From Neocallimastix lanati (nom. inval.) (Eukaryota; Neocallimastigomycota; Neocallimastigomycetes; Neocallimastigales; Neocallimastigaceae): DNA of 64,000 nucleotides. The stretch is from positions 64,001-128,000 of the forward strand of contig JACVTC010000132.1 of assembly GCA_016946835.1 (NCBI GenBank), written 5' to 3'. Position 1 is the stretch's first letter, and each line of letters opens with the position of its first letter. Below the pieces are notes generated by a model. That model saw only the letters and a list, made by a program, of their open reading frames with translations. It was not told where the DNA came from and made no database searches. The position numbers and the translations under genes were made by a program. Shown here piece by piece: positions 29,885-43,074 of the stretch.

Positions 29885-32613
29885 TTATTACTTTACAATT
29901 AAAAATATTTAATATATATATTATTTATATTATTTATATAAATCCAAAATTTAATGATATATATATTTATGTATTATAAATTTAATAGGACAATTTACTC
30001 ATTATTTAATTATTGTCATTCAGATCCACAAACTCTACCAAAAAATATTATTAATAAATTTACTAATTTAAAAAAATTGTAATATATATATATATATTTT
30101 TTTTAAGACATTTTCCTTGAATTATGTTAAATTTTTTTTTTTTATAATATATGAAATTATTCAACTCTATTAATTTTTTTTTCTATTTAATTAGAGAAAT
30201 CCATGGTTACTATTCAGATGAAAATCTCATAAAAGAAATAAGTTCATTAACAAAACTTGAAAACTTGTAATTATTTTTATTAATCATAATAGTATTATTA
30301 TATAATATATAGTATATATATAAATATGTTTTTTTTTTTTTTTAATTATTAAAATATTAATTTTTAATAGAAATATATTATATTATTAATTTTATTATAT
30401 TAATATTAATAATTTTATTATTGATGTTAATGTTAAATATTATGTTTATTTTATTTTATTTTATTTTATAATTTTTCTTTCAGAATTACCACTTTTAATT
30501 CTAAAGTTAATATGGATTCTTTCAAAAATCTTGCTAATCTTTCTGAATTGTAATTTTTTTCTAATTATTAATTTAAATTCATTTTATTTCTTTTTAAAAA
30601 AAAATATACTAATTTTATTATAATTTGAATACTTTAAAATAAATTTTTAGAGAATTAAACTATTGTGATTCAGATGTTTATGATGGTGATTATGGAACAA
30701 ATGAAGATCTTGAAGTAACCTTTAAAAGTTTATCCTTACCAAAGAATTTAAAAAAATTGTATATAATATTTATTTTTATATATTTTAAATTATTATAAAT
30801 TTACAAAAAAAAAAAAAAAAAAAAAATTATTTATACAATTATTAATTTATTAATTTCAATGTTAAAATTGATAATAATATTAAAAAATATTTATTAATTT
30901 TCAAAATATGAAAATGTATATATATATATATATATAATACAGAGATATTAAAAATAATAATTTAACTAAAATTCCAAGTGCTATTGAAAATTTAAAGAAA
31001 CTTGAATATCTGTAAGTAATAAATAAAACAACAAGATTATTATTTTAAAAGAAATCTATATTTATAAATATTAAGATTATTTTTTTTAATTAAATATGAA
31101 TTATGTAATTTTTGAAAAATTAATAATTATTAAAATATAATTTATGATTGTTTCTGTATCATTTAATACTTTATTCTAATGAATCATCATAAAATGTTCC
31201 TAACCATTATTCTAAATGAAAAAAAAAAGTAATATAAGAAATAATAAAATTGACCAAGAGATTCCAGAATATTTAAATACTTTTGAAAACCTTAGCATCA
31301 TGTAAGTAGTAAAAAAAAAAAAAAAAAATTTTATATATGTATATTTAAAGTATATCATTAATAATTTACAATGAATATTTCATATAAATTTATAATGACT
31401 TCATTATGTAAATTAAATAACTTTTTTTTATTTTTTATGGTGGAAAATTATTTGAAAAATTATTTTTATAATAAATATTTACTTATTTTATTTGATATTG
31501 TTATTTATTTTTAAATACTACTATTTTCTTGTATGTAGTGATTTTACTGAATTAAAAAATCTAAAAGGACATGTATTAAATAATAAAAATCTTAAAGAAT
31601 GTTATTATGATTTCAGTTATAGTCTTTGTAAAGAGACTGAAAATATTCCTTGCTTAAGTAAATATGATAAATCATTCCCTCTCTGCAGTTCTGCTAATAC
31701 TAAAACTAATATTACAATAAAAACTAAAACTACCACTACTACTAAAACTAAAACTATCACTACCACCACTAAAACTAAAACTAAAACTATCACTACCACC
31801 ACTAAAACTAAAACTACAAACGTTTCAACTGTAACTTCAACTAATGGAAAATGTGGTGCTAAAGATGGAGTATGTCCTACCGGAGAATGTTGTAGTAAAT
31901 ATGGCTACTGTGGAAGAAGTGAAAAGCATTGTGGTACCGGTTGTCAATCTGAATTTGGTCAATGTAATATTAATAAGACTACTACCACCAAAACAACTAC
32001 TCAAAAAAGTACTACAACAAAAAGTTCTTATCCAACTTCAACAAATGGAAAATGTGGTGCTAAAGATGGAAAATGTCCTACCGGAGAATGTTGTAGTAAA
32101 TATGGTTACTGTGGAAGAAGTGAAAAGCATTGTGGTACCGGTTGTCAATCTGAATTTGGTCAATGTAATATTAATAAGACTACTACCACCAAAATAACTA
32201 CTCAAAAAAGTACTACAACAAAAAGTTCTTATCCAACTTCAACAAATGGAAAATGTGGTGCTAAAGATGGAAAATGTCCTACCGGAGAATGTTGTAGTAA
32301 ATATGGTTACTGTGGAAGAAGTGAAAAGCATTGTGGTACCGGTTGTCAATCTGAATTTGGTCAATGTAATATTAATAAAACTACTACCACCAAAACTACC
32401 AAAACAACTACTAAAAAAAGTACTTCAACCAAAACAACTACTAAAAGAAGTACTTCAACAAAAAGTTCTTATCCTACTTCAACTAATGGAAAATGTGGTC
32501 CAAAAGATGGAAAATGTCCTACTGGAGAATGTTGTAGTAAATATAACTACTGTGGAAGAAGTGAAAAGCATTGTGGTACCGGTTGTCAATCTGAATTTGG
32601 TCAATGTCATTAA
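28400..32613 (+). CDS. Secreted LRR protein with four CBM18 domains, 13 exons
   Basis: Exons: 28400-28557, 28690-28770, 28928-29008, 29179-29286, 29429-29500, 29700-29771, 29989-30078, 30195-30266, 30484-30549, 30651-30758, 30943-31011, 31230-31301, 31539-32613. All introns are GT-AG and phase 2, and the join is open for 707 codons. Residues 1-20 are a signal peptide (MKINYLLTIPLLLTSVLVEG). Residues 53-350 are leucine-rich repeats, one per exon, each ending at the last Leu of the repeat; exon 11 is the clearest (LDIKNNNLTKIPSAIENLKK). A Thr/Lys-rich stalk, probably O-glycosylated, separates four CBM18 hevein-like chitin-binding domains (452-493, 519-560, 586-627, 666-707), each with the pattern CGAKDGKCPTGECCSKYGYC. 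The protein ends exactly at the last domain. Likely extracellular, binding chitin (for example the fungus's own wall) while the LRRs bind another ligand; function is inferred only from domains. Confidence 0.92.
31843..32610 (+). repeat. Four near-identical CBM18 coding repeats
   Basis: Repeats of 126 bp begin at 31843, 32044, 32245 and 32485. The first three are spaced exactly 201 bp apart, including the Thr-rich linker, and are almost identical in DNA, pointing to recent tandem duplication. The fourth differs more (NGKCGPKDG, SKYNYC) and has a longer linker. Confidence 0.95.
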
Positions 32614-33676
32614 AATTAATAATAATTGAAAAGAAAAGAAAAGAAGAAAAAAAAAAGAAAATAAAAATAAAAATATAGTAAAAATATATATATATATATA
32701 TATTTATATATAAAATAAAGAATAATAATTAAAAAAAAATAAAAATAAAAATAAAATAAAAATAAAAGTTTTTATTTTATTTTTTATTATTTTATATTTT
32801 AATTTTATTTTTTATTTTTTTTTATTTTTAAATCCATTAAAAATATTTTTTCTCTAAAAGGAAATTTAATGGTAAATGAAAAGCATAATTCCAATAGTAT
32901 AATAAGATGATTCAAATACTTGTGGAATAGTTCTATCAGTGTTTTGATATAATTATTTCACAAGAATAAAATCAAAACAAATCAAAACAAATATATATTA
33001 TATATATAATATCTAATATATATATATATAAAATATATAATATATCTATAAACAAGCGCAATTATAAAATTAACATTACGCATAATTATTGTATTAATGT
33101 CAAATTAATAGATTTTTTTTTTTTTTAAAAAAAAAAATCATAAATATATTATAAATTTTTATTTTATATTTATTAGTAAATATTTATATTATCTATATTA
33201 ATATTAATATTTAATATCTATTATAATTTAATATCAAAATATCAATATCAATATCAATATCAAAATATCTATATTAATATCAATATCAATATATCTGTAT
33301 TAATATAATTTATATTTTATATACATACTTTTTTTTTTTTTTATTTTTTATTTTTTAATTTTTTTTTTTTTAAGGTTTGTATAGTTGAAATGACCTATTA
33401 TATATAAATATTGAATTTTTATATACATTGTTTATTAATATTATTGAAGAAGAAATATATGTATCTATTATTCTGTTTTATTATAAAATTTTTAAATTAT
33501 AATAAATTTATAATATTATATATATATATCTTATTATTATTATTATTAAAAAAGTAATAATCATAATAATAATAATAATTCTATAACTTTGAAAAATTTT
33601 ATATATAATGTATTATAAATTTTTTAAAAAAGAAATAAAATATATAAATAATATACAAACAAACAAACAATAAAAT

Positions 33677-33707
<31 letters not shown>

Positions 33708-33746
33708 AAAGGAGTTTATTGGATATATTTATTTAATAAATAAAAA

Positions 33747-33781
<35 letters not shown>

Positions 33782-34170
33782 TATATTTTATATTTATGTT
33801 TTAATAATTTTATAGTATTTATAATTTTTATTTTTATTTTTTTTTTTATTTTTTATTTTATTTTCGCAACCAATGAAGATCATAATTTCGTATCTTAAAA
33901 TTATGATTAATATTGTGAAGTCAAAATTAATTATTATACTTCAGAATAATAATGCCCTTGTGAAGTCTTAGCGATATTAATTAAATGAAACTAGAATATT
34001 TTATACTATTATTTTATTTTTATTTTATTTTGTGTTTTTTTTTGTTTTGTTTATTTTTTTTATCTTTTTTTTCTTTTTTTTTTTTTTTTTTTTTTTTTTT
34101 TATTATATGTATTTTTTCATATTTATATTTAATTAATAAAGATGAAAAAAAGTTTTCTGCCGTTAAAAAA

Positions 34171-34201
<31 letters not shown>

Positions 34202-34309
34202 ATTTTATTTTTTATTTTATTTTTTTATTTTTTTTTTATAACCTAATTTATCCTATCCTTATTAATTTTTTTTTTTTTTTTAATTTTTTTTTTATTTTTT
34301 TTATGTATA
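32614..34309. other. Low-complexity AT-rich intergenic DNA
   Basis: Poly-A and poly-T runs, TA repeats near 32690 and AATATCAATATC repeats at 33228-33300. No gene recognised. Confidence 0.6.
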
Positions 34310-34760
34310 AAATTTTATTTTTATTTGCCAATAGAGTTAAGGAATCTTTTAACTTTAAACTTCCTTCTTCTTATTCTAATATTTTAGAATAGAATATGAA
34401 AATTTTATAAACAGGTTATATAATTTTCTTAGTGGAATTTCAACTTTTTAAAATTGAGCTACAATTTTGATATTGGGGGAAAACGGTCACATTTTTTTTT
34501 TTTTTAAATGGACAACACTTTAAAACCGTTCACTGGCGGTCTACTGTTTCTGTATATATTTATGGGGATGGCTGGAATATCCTTATTAATACAATAACAA
34601 TACCATACCATACCAATCCTCCGTAAGCTCTTCTTGAGTTTAATTTTTTTTTTTTTTTGAGAGGTTTTAACCAAAAAGAAAAAAACATTTTCATTACCAA
34701 GTGTTGCCGACGTCGTTTCCGATATGATAAAAAAAGGAAACAATACTATCAATAGTAGTA
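34310..34760 (+). repeat. Probable LINE 3'-end fragment
   Basis: This segment is similar, in inverted orientation, to about 39990-40480, just past the end of the minus-strand LINE. Shared landmarks in order are CCTTCTTCTTATTCTAATAT, AATATGAAAATTTT, a T-run followed by GAGAGG(T/C)TTTAAC, an A-run, and TTTCATTACCAAG. It carries no LINE coding part. A 5'-truncated LINE copy is the simplest explanation. Confidence 0.5.
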
Positions 34761-34919
34761 GTAGTAGTAGTAGTAGACCAATCTATTATATTATATTATA
34801 TTATATTATATTTTAGACACAAATTAATACTACTAAAAGGGTTTATTTCTTGCTCATAAGAATCAAAAGAGAGAGAGAGAGAGAGAGAAATTATCTTTCT
34901 TAAATGAGGAATCTTTTCT

Positions 34920-34967
<48 letters not shown>

Positions 34968-36286
34968 TGTTAATATATATATATAAAAAAAAAAAAATTA
35001 TAAATTTAATACAATATTGGAAGTGTCTTCTCTTCCTAATTTAAAAAAAAAAAAAAAAATTAAGAGATCACAGAAAAGAAAAGAAGCGGCCTATAGGAAA
35101 TATTTTTTTTTATATTAGCTTTGCTTAGGAGAGAGAGAGAGAGAGGTCCAACATCCCATCGACGTCTCGAAACATGTATGGCAAAAAAAAAAAAAAAAAA
35201 AAAATTCAATGAGAAACTGATGATACCATTTAAAGGAGAGAGAGAGATTGGGAAGTTTTTATTTTGTCCTCCCGTCTTTTGAAATTCCTAAATCCTGAAA
35301 AAATATAATCATAAAAAAAAATAAAAAAAATAAAAAATAAAAAAAAAATTAAAAAATAATAAAAAAATAATAAAAATAAAAATAATAAAAAAAATAAAAA
35401 AAAAATATAATAAAAAAATAAAAAAAAAAAAAAAAAATAATAAAAAAAAATAATAAAAAAATAAAATAAAAATAAAAAAAATAATAAAAAATAAAAAAAA
35501 ATAAAATAAAAATAAAAAAAATAATAAAAAATAAAAAAAATAATAAAAAATAAAAAAAATAAAAAATAAAAAAAATAAAAAAATAAAAAATAAAAAAATA
35601 AAAAAAAAATTAAAAAAAAAAATAAAAAAAAAAATAAAAAAAAAATAAAAAAAATTAAAAAAAATAAAAAAATAAAAAAATAAAAAATAATAATAAAAAA
35701 ATAATAAAAATAAAAAAAATAAAAAAAAATAAAAAAAATAATAAGAAAAAATAAAAAATAAAAATAATAAAAAACCCTTGAGAGTAACACTTTTTCTCAG
35801 AATGATTCTAATCAAGAAAAGTTAGAGGGCTTTCGATTAAACAAAAAATGTCCTAATTTTATTCTTATTCTTATTCTTATTCTTATTATTCTTATTATTC
35901 TTATTATTATTCAATAAAATTTAGGATGGGGGACTGTCCTATAATTAATGAATTGAAATTCTTTTTGCTTCCTTCTTTTTGGTTCCATTTCTTGAGAAAG
36001 GGGACCGACCTTTTCAAATTATAATAATAGTTAATCGTGGTATTTTTTTTTTTTTTTTTTTTATACTCATCAAGATAGAATAGAATTAAAGAATTCTGTC
36101 AACAACAACAAAAAAAAAAAATTGTTAACTAAAAAAGGAATTTCAGATGATACTTTTTTTTTTTTCTCTCTCTCTCTCTCTTGGAATGATTAGAAATCAA
36201 AACCATTCCATTCTATGACAGAAATAAAGAAAAAAAATATTACTTTTTTTTTTTTTTTTTTGGAAATTTCATGAATGAAAAAAAAA
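34761..36286. other. Low-complexity region: TAGTAG, GAGAGA and A-rich tracts
   Basis: (TAG)n at 34751-34775, (GA)n at 34869-34888 and 35131-35145, and a 490-bp AAAAATAA-type tract at 35309-35775 that makes Phe/Ile-rich pseudo-ORFs on the minus strand. TTATTCTTA repeats lie at 35860-35915. No gene recognised. Confidence 0.7.
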
Positions 36287-36397
36287 GCTTAGGATTCAGT
36301 TCCTTGTGCCCTGTTTATCTTTTATCATCTATTTTTTTTTTTTTTTTTTTTTTTTTCATTTAATATTTTTTTTTTTATCAATGACCTATTTGATAAA

Positions 36398-36452
<55 letters not shown>

Positions 36453-36576
36453 TAGGATTCAGTTCCTTGTGCCCTGTTTATCTTTTATCATCTATTTTTT
36501 TTTTTTTTTTTTTTTTTTCATTTAATATTTTTTTTTTTTATCAATGACCTATTTGATAAATGTGATAACTGAAAAA

Positions 36577-36616
<40 letters not shown>

Positions 36617-36750
36617 ATATCGTGTGTGATAATTGAAAAGAATAAAAAAAATAAAATATGGTGTAATAAACTGAAAAAATTTAAAAGAAAAAAGATTATG
36701 GTGTGTGATAACTGAAAAGAATAAAAAAAAAAAAAAAAAAAAAAGTGTTG
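36287..36750. repeat. Direct duplication and TGTGTGATAACTGAAAAG repeats
   Basis: AGCTTAGGATTCAGTTCCTT, GTGCCCTGTTTATC and TATCAATGACCTATTTGATA occur in order at 36287-36400 and again at 36448-36562 (about 160 bp apart). Units around GTGTGTGATAATTGAAAAGA then repeat at 36617-36725. Confidence 0.85.
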
Positions 36751-36839
36751 TGGTAGCCTTATTAGTTGATGATATTGTTTTTTTTTTAGGCTCCCTTCCA
36801 TAATCCTCTCTTAATAATAATAAATAAAAAAAAAAAGCC

Positions 36840-37140
36840 TTTTCAATGAAGTTCATGATTGTGATATATTAAAAATGATCTTTGGAATTAGTAAATGTAC
36901 ATGCTACACTTCTTCTTCTTATTGTTATTAAATTCAAAGAAAGTACTTCACTTTATACCTTCAAGATATTATGGGAATCCTATCCTATACTTATTATCTT
37001 GGCATCAATTCTTGGCATGAACCACCTACCAAGCTCTAATCAATTTGTAATGATGTAATAGAAGGAATCGCACTGTCTACATTGGCGGAAGATACTTGAC
37101 AATTTTGAAACTTAACTGGTACGAAGTAAAAATCATTTGT
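36840..37140 (+). pseudogene. Possible LINE ORF2 fragment
   Basis: About 250 bp of more balanced composition read in one frame as LKMIFGISKCTCYTSSS and, further on, LSYTYYLGINSW, with a few stops. This resembles the region after the RT in LINE ORF2 (lGi.k.t....v..ELG...i), but no catalytic motif is present. Confidence 0.3.
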
Positions 37141-37175
37141 TATTAATAAATTTATATGACATCGAAAATATCAAA

Positions 37176-37206
<31 letters not shown>

Positions 37207-38059
37207 CAATTAAATTCAGGATCTAACGATAATAATCATAAGTTTATTATTAAATACGAAAGTCATATATGATGGCAATGCAATGGTATTTATTTAATAG
37301 CAATAACTGGGAATATTTCTGAAAAAAAAGTTAATTATATATCAAGATATACTCATATAAAATATCCTTCCATTACTTTTATAAGTTATCTTCTAAAACA
37401 AATATTAACTTAACTAGTCTGATTAAAATCATATATATAAAAAAAAAAAAAAAAAAAAAAAAAAACATTTAAACATTTATTAAATTTATTGAATATGATT
37501 ATTAAATCATTGTTGTTTGTATAATTAATGACTATGTTGTATGAAAAGGATTTCAATGAAAAAAAAAAAGCCTATTACAAAGATTTTGAAAAAAAAAATT
37601 TTTTTTAAATTAAGTATATGTTTATCAGTAACAACGAAGTAAGAAGCGGCATCCCTTTGTATTTTTTTTTTTTTTTGATGAAGATAATAGAGAACTTTTT
37701 TTTTTTTTTCATGGAAAATGTCGACAGAATAATTTTTTTGTTATTAAATTAAAGGAGTTTTTTTTATATATATCTTTAAATTAAATGTTTAAATAAAAAA
37801 AATAAAATATTTAAATAAAAGTTTGTTTTTTTTTATAACCTTTTATGTTTTTCAATTTTATAGTATTCATAAAATTAACGATATAGTTATAAAAAGGTAT
37901 TGATAAAAAAAATAAAAATATAAAAAATATAAAAAATATAAAAATATAAAAAATATAAAAATATAAAAAATATAAAAATATAAAAAATATAAAAATATAA
38001 AAAAATATAAAAATATAAAAAATTTAAAAAATATAAAAATATAAAAATATATATATATC
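37141..38059. other. AT-rich spacer
   Basis: Poly-A and poly-T runs and, from 37905 to 38050, an ATATAAAAA tandem. No gene recognised. Confidence 0.5.
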
Positions 38060-38990
38060 TTTTTTAGACAGGGAAAAGAATACACTTCCAAAACTTTATT
38101 AATTTTATTTTAAAAAATACATGTAGGTGAAAAGTACATTTGAAATTAAAAATAAAAAAATTTAAAAAATAAAAAAATAAAAAAAGTTCGAAAATACTAT
38201 GTATTTCGGCAAGTTGTACTATGCGAGAATTTTTCCCTTCCTAACAAATAAAAAAGAAATAAAACCTAGAAGTAACATCTTTAAAATAGAGAGTGTGGTG
38301 TCCATTAAACTCTCCCCGGATTCATAATATAAAAAATATAAAAAATATAAAAAATATAAAAAATATAAAAAATATAAAAAATATAAAAAATATAAAAAAT
38401 ATAAAAATATAAAAATATAAAAATATAAAAATATAAAAAATATAAAATTATAAAAATATAAAAATTTAAAAATATAAAAAATATAAAAAATATAAAAAAT
38501 ATAAAAAATATAAAAATATAAAAATATAAAAATATATATATATCTTTTTTAGACAGGGAAAAGAATACACTTCCAAAACTTTATTAATTTTATTTTAAAA
38601 AATACATGTAGGTGAAAAGTACATTTGAAATTAAAAATAAAAAAATTTAAAAAATAAAAAAATAAAAAAAGTTCGAAAATACTATGTATTTCGGCAAGTT
38701 GTACTATGCGGGAATTTTTCCCTTCCTAACAAATAAAAAAGAAATAAAACCTAGAAGTAATATCTTTAAAATAGATAATGTGGTTTCCACTAAACTCTCC
38801 CCGGATTCATAATATAAAAATATAAAAAATATAAAAATATAAAAAATATAAAAATATAAAAAATATATAAATATAAAAAATATAAAAAAATAAAAAATAA
38901 AAAAATATAAAAAATATAAAATTATAAAAATATAAAAATTTAAAAATATAAAAAATATAAAAAATATAAAAACAATTATTTAGAAATATC
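38060..38990. repeat. 482-bp direct duplication plus ATATAAAAA arrays
   Basis: A block of about 270 bp (CTTTTTTAGACAGGGAAAAG through ATTTCGGCAAGTTGTACTAT to AAACTCTCCCCGGATTCATA) is present at 38060-38330 and again at 38542-38815, separated by ATATAAAAA tandem repeats, which also follow the second copy. Its end (CCA(T/C)TAAACTCTCCCC) also matches 39950-39965, next to the LINE 3' end. Confidence 0.9.
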
Positions 38991-39095
38991 AAATGAGGAA
39001 GATATATTTTAAGTAAATTAATGTTAAGAATAATTTTCTAGCTATTATTATGAATTTTTGTACAACAAAATTCTGATATTTTTTTTTTTTTTTTT

Positions 39096-39414
39096 TCATT
39101 TAATCATTACCCTGTCATTTGTTACACATCGGATATTGATACTATTTTAATTGATTATCCATTTAAAATCATAATTCAATAATATCATTTCTTGTTCCTC
39201 CATTATATCATTTCATTTGGATTCCATAGTTTTTTTTTTTTTTTTTTTTTTTTAATTAAAAATATTGATATTGATTTCATCAGTTTTTTTCCTAATACCT
39301 TTTTTTTTTTCTCCAAAATTCCCATATTTTTCCTTTGTGTAACCATTATAAGATAAAGATTCTTTTTTTTTTTTCATTTCTCCACATTTTTCCTTTGTGT
39401 AATCATTATAAGAT

Positions 39415-39420
<6 letters not shown>
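39096..39420. repeat. Dispersed repeat, partner of 14755-15000
   Basis: It shares ordered blocks with 14755-15000 (TTCATTTAATCATTACCCT, TTGATTATCCATTT, TTTGGATTCCAT). The right part contains a small internal duplication: CCTTTGTGTAA followed by CATTATAAGAT, near 39338 and again near 39392. No function known. Confidence 0.6.
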
Positions 39421-39450
<30 letters not shown>

Positions 39451-40400
39451 TTTATTTTATTTTATTTTATTTTATTATTAAAATTAAATTTATATCTATG
39501 GTTAATAATAATTTTTGCTCTTTTCCTCAATTAATTTTGCTTATTTCAAATATTTATATTTTCTTCCATTTATAATAAAAAAAAAAAATTATAATTAATT
39601 ATTAATATATATAAATTTAATTCATGTATGCTATGGTTAAAAGTTTTTTTTTAAATAAATATTTTATTTTCTAATAATATTTATTTAATAATTTATTATT
39701 TAATTATTTAATTATTTAATTATTTGTTCTGAATAAATTATAATAAAAATTAAAAAAAAAAAAAAAATTAATTAATCATAGAAAATTTAATACAATAAAG
39801 GATAAAAAAAATAAGATCAAAAGTTAAGAAAAAAATTTTTTTTTTTGGTGTGATGTATACTACTATGAGTAAGCAACAGGATCACCAGTTAAATCTAAAA
39901 ATAATAAAACAAAAAAAATAACATCTTTTTAAAAATAGAGCGTGTGATATCCACTAAACTCTCCCCTGAACCACAAGAAAAAGATCATTAAAAAAAAAAA
40001 TTGAATTATTTACTTATTAGAGGTTCTGTGTTTCCAAACTGTACTGTTAATAAATGTGTATTGATAAGAATTCACAGGACTACTAACTGCACTGCACTAT
40101 TCCTTTGTCATATCGGTACGACGTTGGTACTCTTGGTAATGAAATTGTTTTTTTTTTTTTTTGTTAAAGCCTCTCAAAAAAAAAAAAAAAATAAAACAAA
40201 AAAAAAAAAAAAAAGTAAACTCATGAGATGCTACTGATGATTGTTTATTGTAGAATATTTAACAAGATTTTCCGCAAGCCTCTAAAATATACTGAACAGT
40301 TAGATCTCTATGAGTATTTTAGTATCGAATTATAGCTCATCTAAACCTGAATTTCCACCAAGAAGAAGGAATAGATATAAATATACCTGCTTATGAAAAT
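39421..40400. other. AT-rich DNA, then LINE 3'-end sequence (minus)
   Basis: 39421-39840 is poly-T and AT-rich. From 39840 the sequence becomes mixed and contains the block shared with 34310-34760 and the CCACTAAACTCTCCCC motif shared with 38300 and 38790. It probably corresponds to the 3' untranslated part of the minus-strand LINE that follows. Confidence 0.45.
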
Positions 40401-40402
40401 TT

Positions 40403-42754
40403 TCATATTCTAAAAATATTAAAATAAAAAGGAAGTAAGGAAAGTTTCCTTACTTTATTAGCAAATAAAAATGAAAAAAAAAAAAGGTCATTGATAAAAT
40501 CTAAAGATTTACATCGGCATAGAGAAAAAAAAGGTAGAGCATTCAAATATCCAATGGAAAAAAAGATTGATTGATTGCCTTTTTCCACCACAAGGGCATA
40601 ATTTAGGAATAATCGTCAGAAAACTCTACCATTTTATAATTGCAATAGTGGTATTATATTTATATAACCAGCTCTTAATCTTAAAGATCCAAGTTAAAAA
40701 CCTAAACTTAAATGGGGGTATTCAAGGCTGAACTTGAATAGATTTCTATTATTTATAAAGGTTTTGAAGTTATCTTAATTTGTACCTTTAATTCTATGGA
40801 ATTTACCAACCTCAGACCAATATGTGTCAATAACATCTTTGAATTTAGTGCTATTACTTTTTCCTAAATTTTCTTGTAGATTGCCAGTGATTCTTTTCGA
40901 CCAAGAATAACGTGGCATGGAAGGGATATAATTTATTAATATTATTATAATATTAATAAAATAAAAAATAGAATAAAATAAAATAAAATAAAATAAAATA
41001 AAATAAAATAAAATAAAATAAAATAAAATAAAATAAAATAAAATAAAATAAAATAAAATAAGATAAAATAAAATAAAATAAAATAAAATAAAATAAGATA
41101 AAATAAAATAAAATAAATAGTGAAGTAATATAAGAGTAAAATATTAATAAAAATAAAATAAAATAAAATAAAATAGAATAAAATAAAATAAATAAATATA
41201 AATAAATAAAATAAAATAAAATAAAATAAAATAAAATAAAATAAAATAAATAGTAGAATATTAAATATAAAGTACAGATGGAATATAATTAAATAAAATA
41301 AAATAAAATAAAATAAATAGTAGAAATATATATATAAAGTACAGATTGAATAAAATAAAATAAAATAAAATAAAATAAAATAAAATAAAATAAAATAAAA
41401 TAAAATAAAATAAAATAAAATAAAATAAAATAAAATAAAATAAAATAAAATAAAATAAAATAAAATAAAATAAAATAAAATAAAATAAAATAAAATAAAA
41501 TAAAATAAAATAAAATAAAATAAAATAAATAGTAGAATATTAAACATAAAGTACAGATTGAATAAAATAAAATAAAATAAAATAAAATAAAATAAAATAA
41601 AATAAAATAAAATAAAATAAAATAAAATAAAATAAAATAAAATAAAATAAAATAAAATAAAATAAAATAAAATAAAATAAAATAAAATAAAATAAAATAA
41701 AATAAAATAAAATAGAATAAAAAAAAAAAAAAAAGGATATAGTTTAGGAGATCTTTAATGATACATTTTGAATATTTCCTTTTTTTTTACAAAAGCATTT
41801 TATTTTGAAGAGAAGCACCAAAGCCAGTAATTGGAAATACTTGAAGATCACATGATAAGACATAAAACACTAAACCGTTGAGTTCCCTTTTGATATAACT
41901 CTTAACATTTTTTTTTTTTTTCAATGTTAAGATGATCTTCCCTGTTGTGACTCCTAAAACACAACAATACAGTGTTAATTAAGGATTGTACATTCTTAAA
42001 ATTGTTTTTGTTTGAACCTAAGAGTGGAACAAAATATAATGCCTTTGCTAATAAAATATGATTGAATAATAGATCTTTTAAAATGTTAATAGAACTTTAT
42101 TATGGAATAAAAAACTAGCAAAAAAAAAAAAATAAAATAAGGATTTTTCTAACTTTAGTATTCATAATAAGTGATAATAAGCTCATGGGAAAGATCATTA
42201 CTGAAAGGGATACCTATGTAAACATACATAGATTCCTTAAAGATAGAATACATACCAAGGTGAAATGTAGGTTCTTCATAACCAAGGATATGAAACAAAA
42301 TTTAAGGGTTTTAATAACCATCGTAGCATAGCATATTTATTAATACCAAAAAAAACATTTCATTTTTATTAGCTCAACATAAAAAAAAAAAAAAAATGAC
42401 GAAGTAGAGCCTTCATTTTTTTTTTTTGTTTACTAGGGGACTATAAGAACAATATCAACCGCAAAAAAAAGACCAACATAAAAAAATTGTTTTTTTTATT
42501 ACCAATACTAACACCAATATTTATCACAATTCTTTAAAAAATATCATTAATGAAATAAATTAAACAAAATTAGTGATAGTGGGAAACCTTGTCTAACACC
42601 TACGATGAATAGGAAATTCATTTGATAACATATCAAAGTAACGAGCTCTAGCTTTAGAAGTAAAATAAAGCTTTGAAATGATCTCAAAACATTTGTCACG
42701 GATATCAAGGTGAAAGAATTTTGTATGAATGTTGAAAATGGGAACAGAGTCGTA

Positions 42755-42792
<38 letters not shown>

Positions 42793-43039
42793 CAAATCAA
42801 GAAATGCTACCTATGTGAATTGACCTTTCAATTTTCTTCTTTTGACATATTTCTCTAATGGAAAGGTAGAGACTAATGCATTCTTCATGATTGTGAAAAA
42901 ACCAAACGGTTCAGGTCTAATAAAATTATGTTCAAAGTCATTTTTAGAGATTCTATCTGTGATTATTTTTGTTAGAATTTTAAGGCCGACATTGATAAGA
43001 GAGATACCTTTATAATTATTATTACAATTAGAAAGATCG

Positions 43040-43074
<35 letters not shown>

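Noticed and set aside
31617-32629. Other-frame ORFs over the CBM18 exon
   Set aside because: Shadows of the repeated CBM18 coding sequence.
35230-35815. Two Phe/Ile-rich minus-strand ORFs
   Set aside because: Translation of an A-rich low-complexity tract.
40945-41547. 200-codon FILFY ORF
   Set aside because: Translation of the TAAAA satellite.
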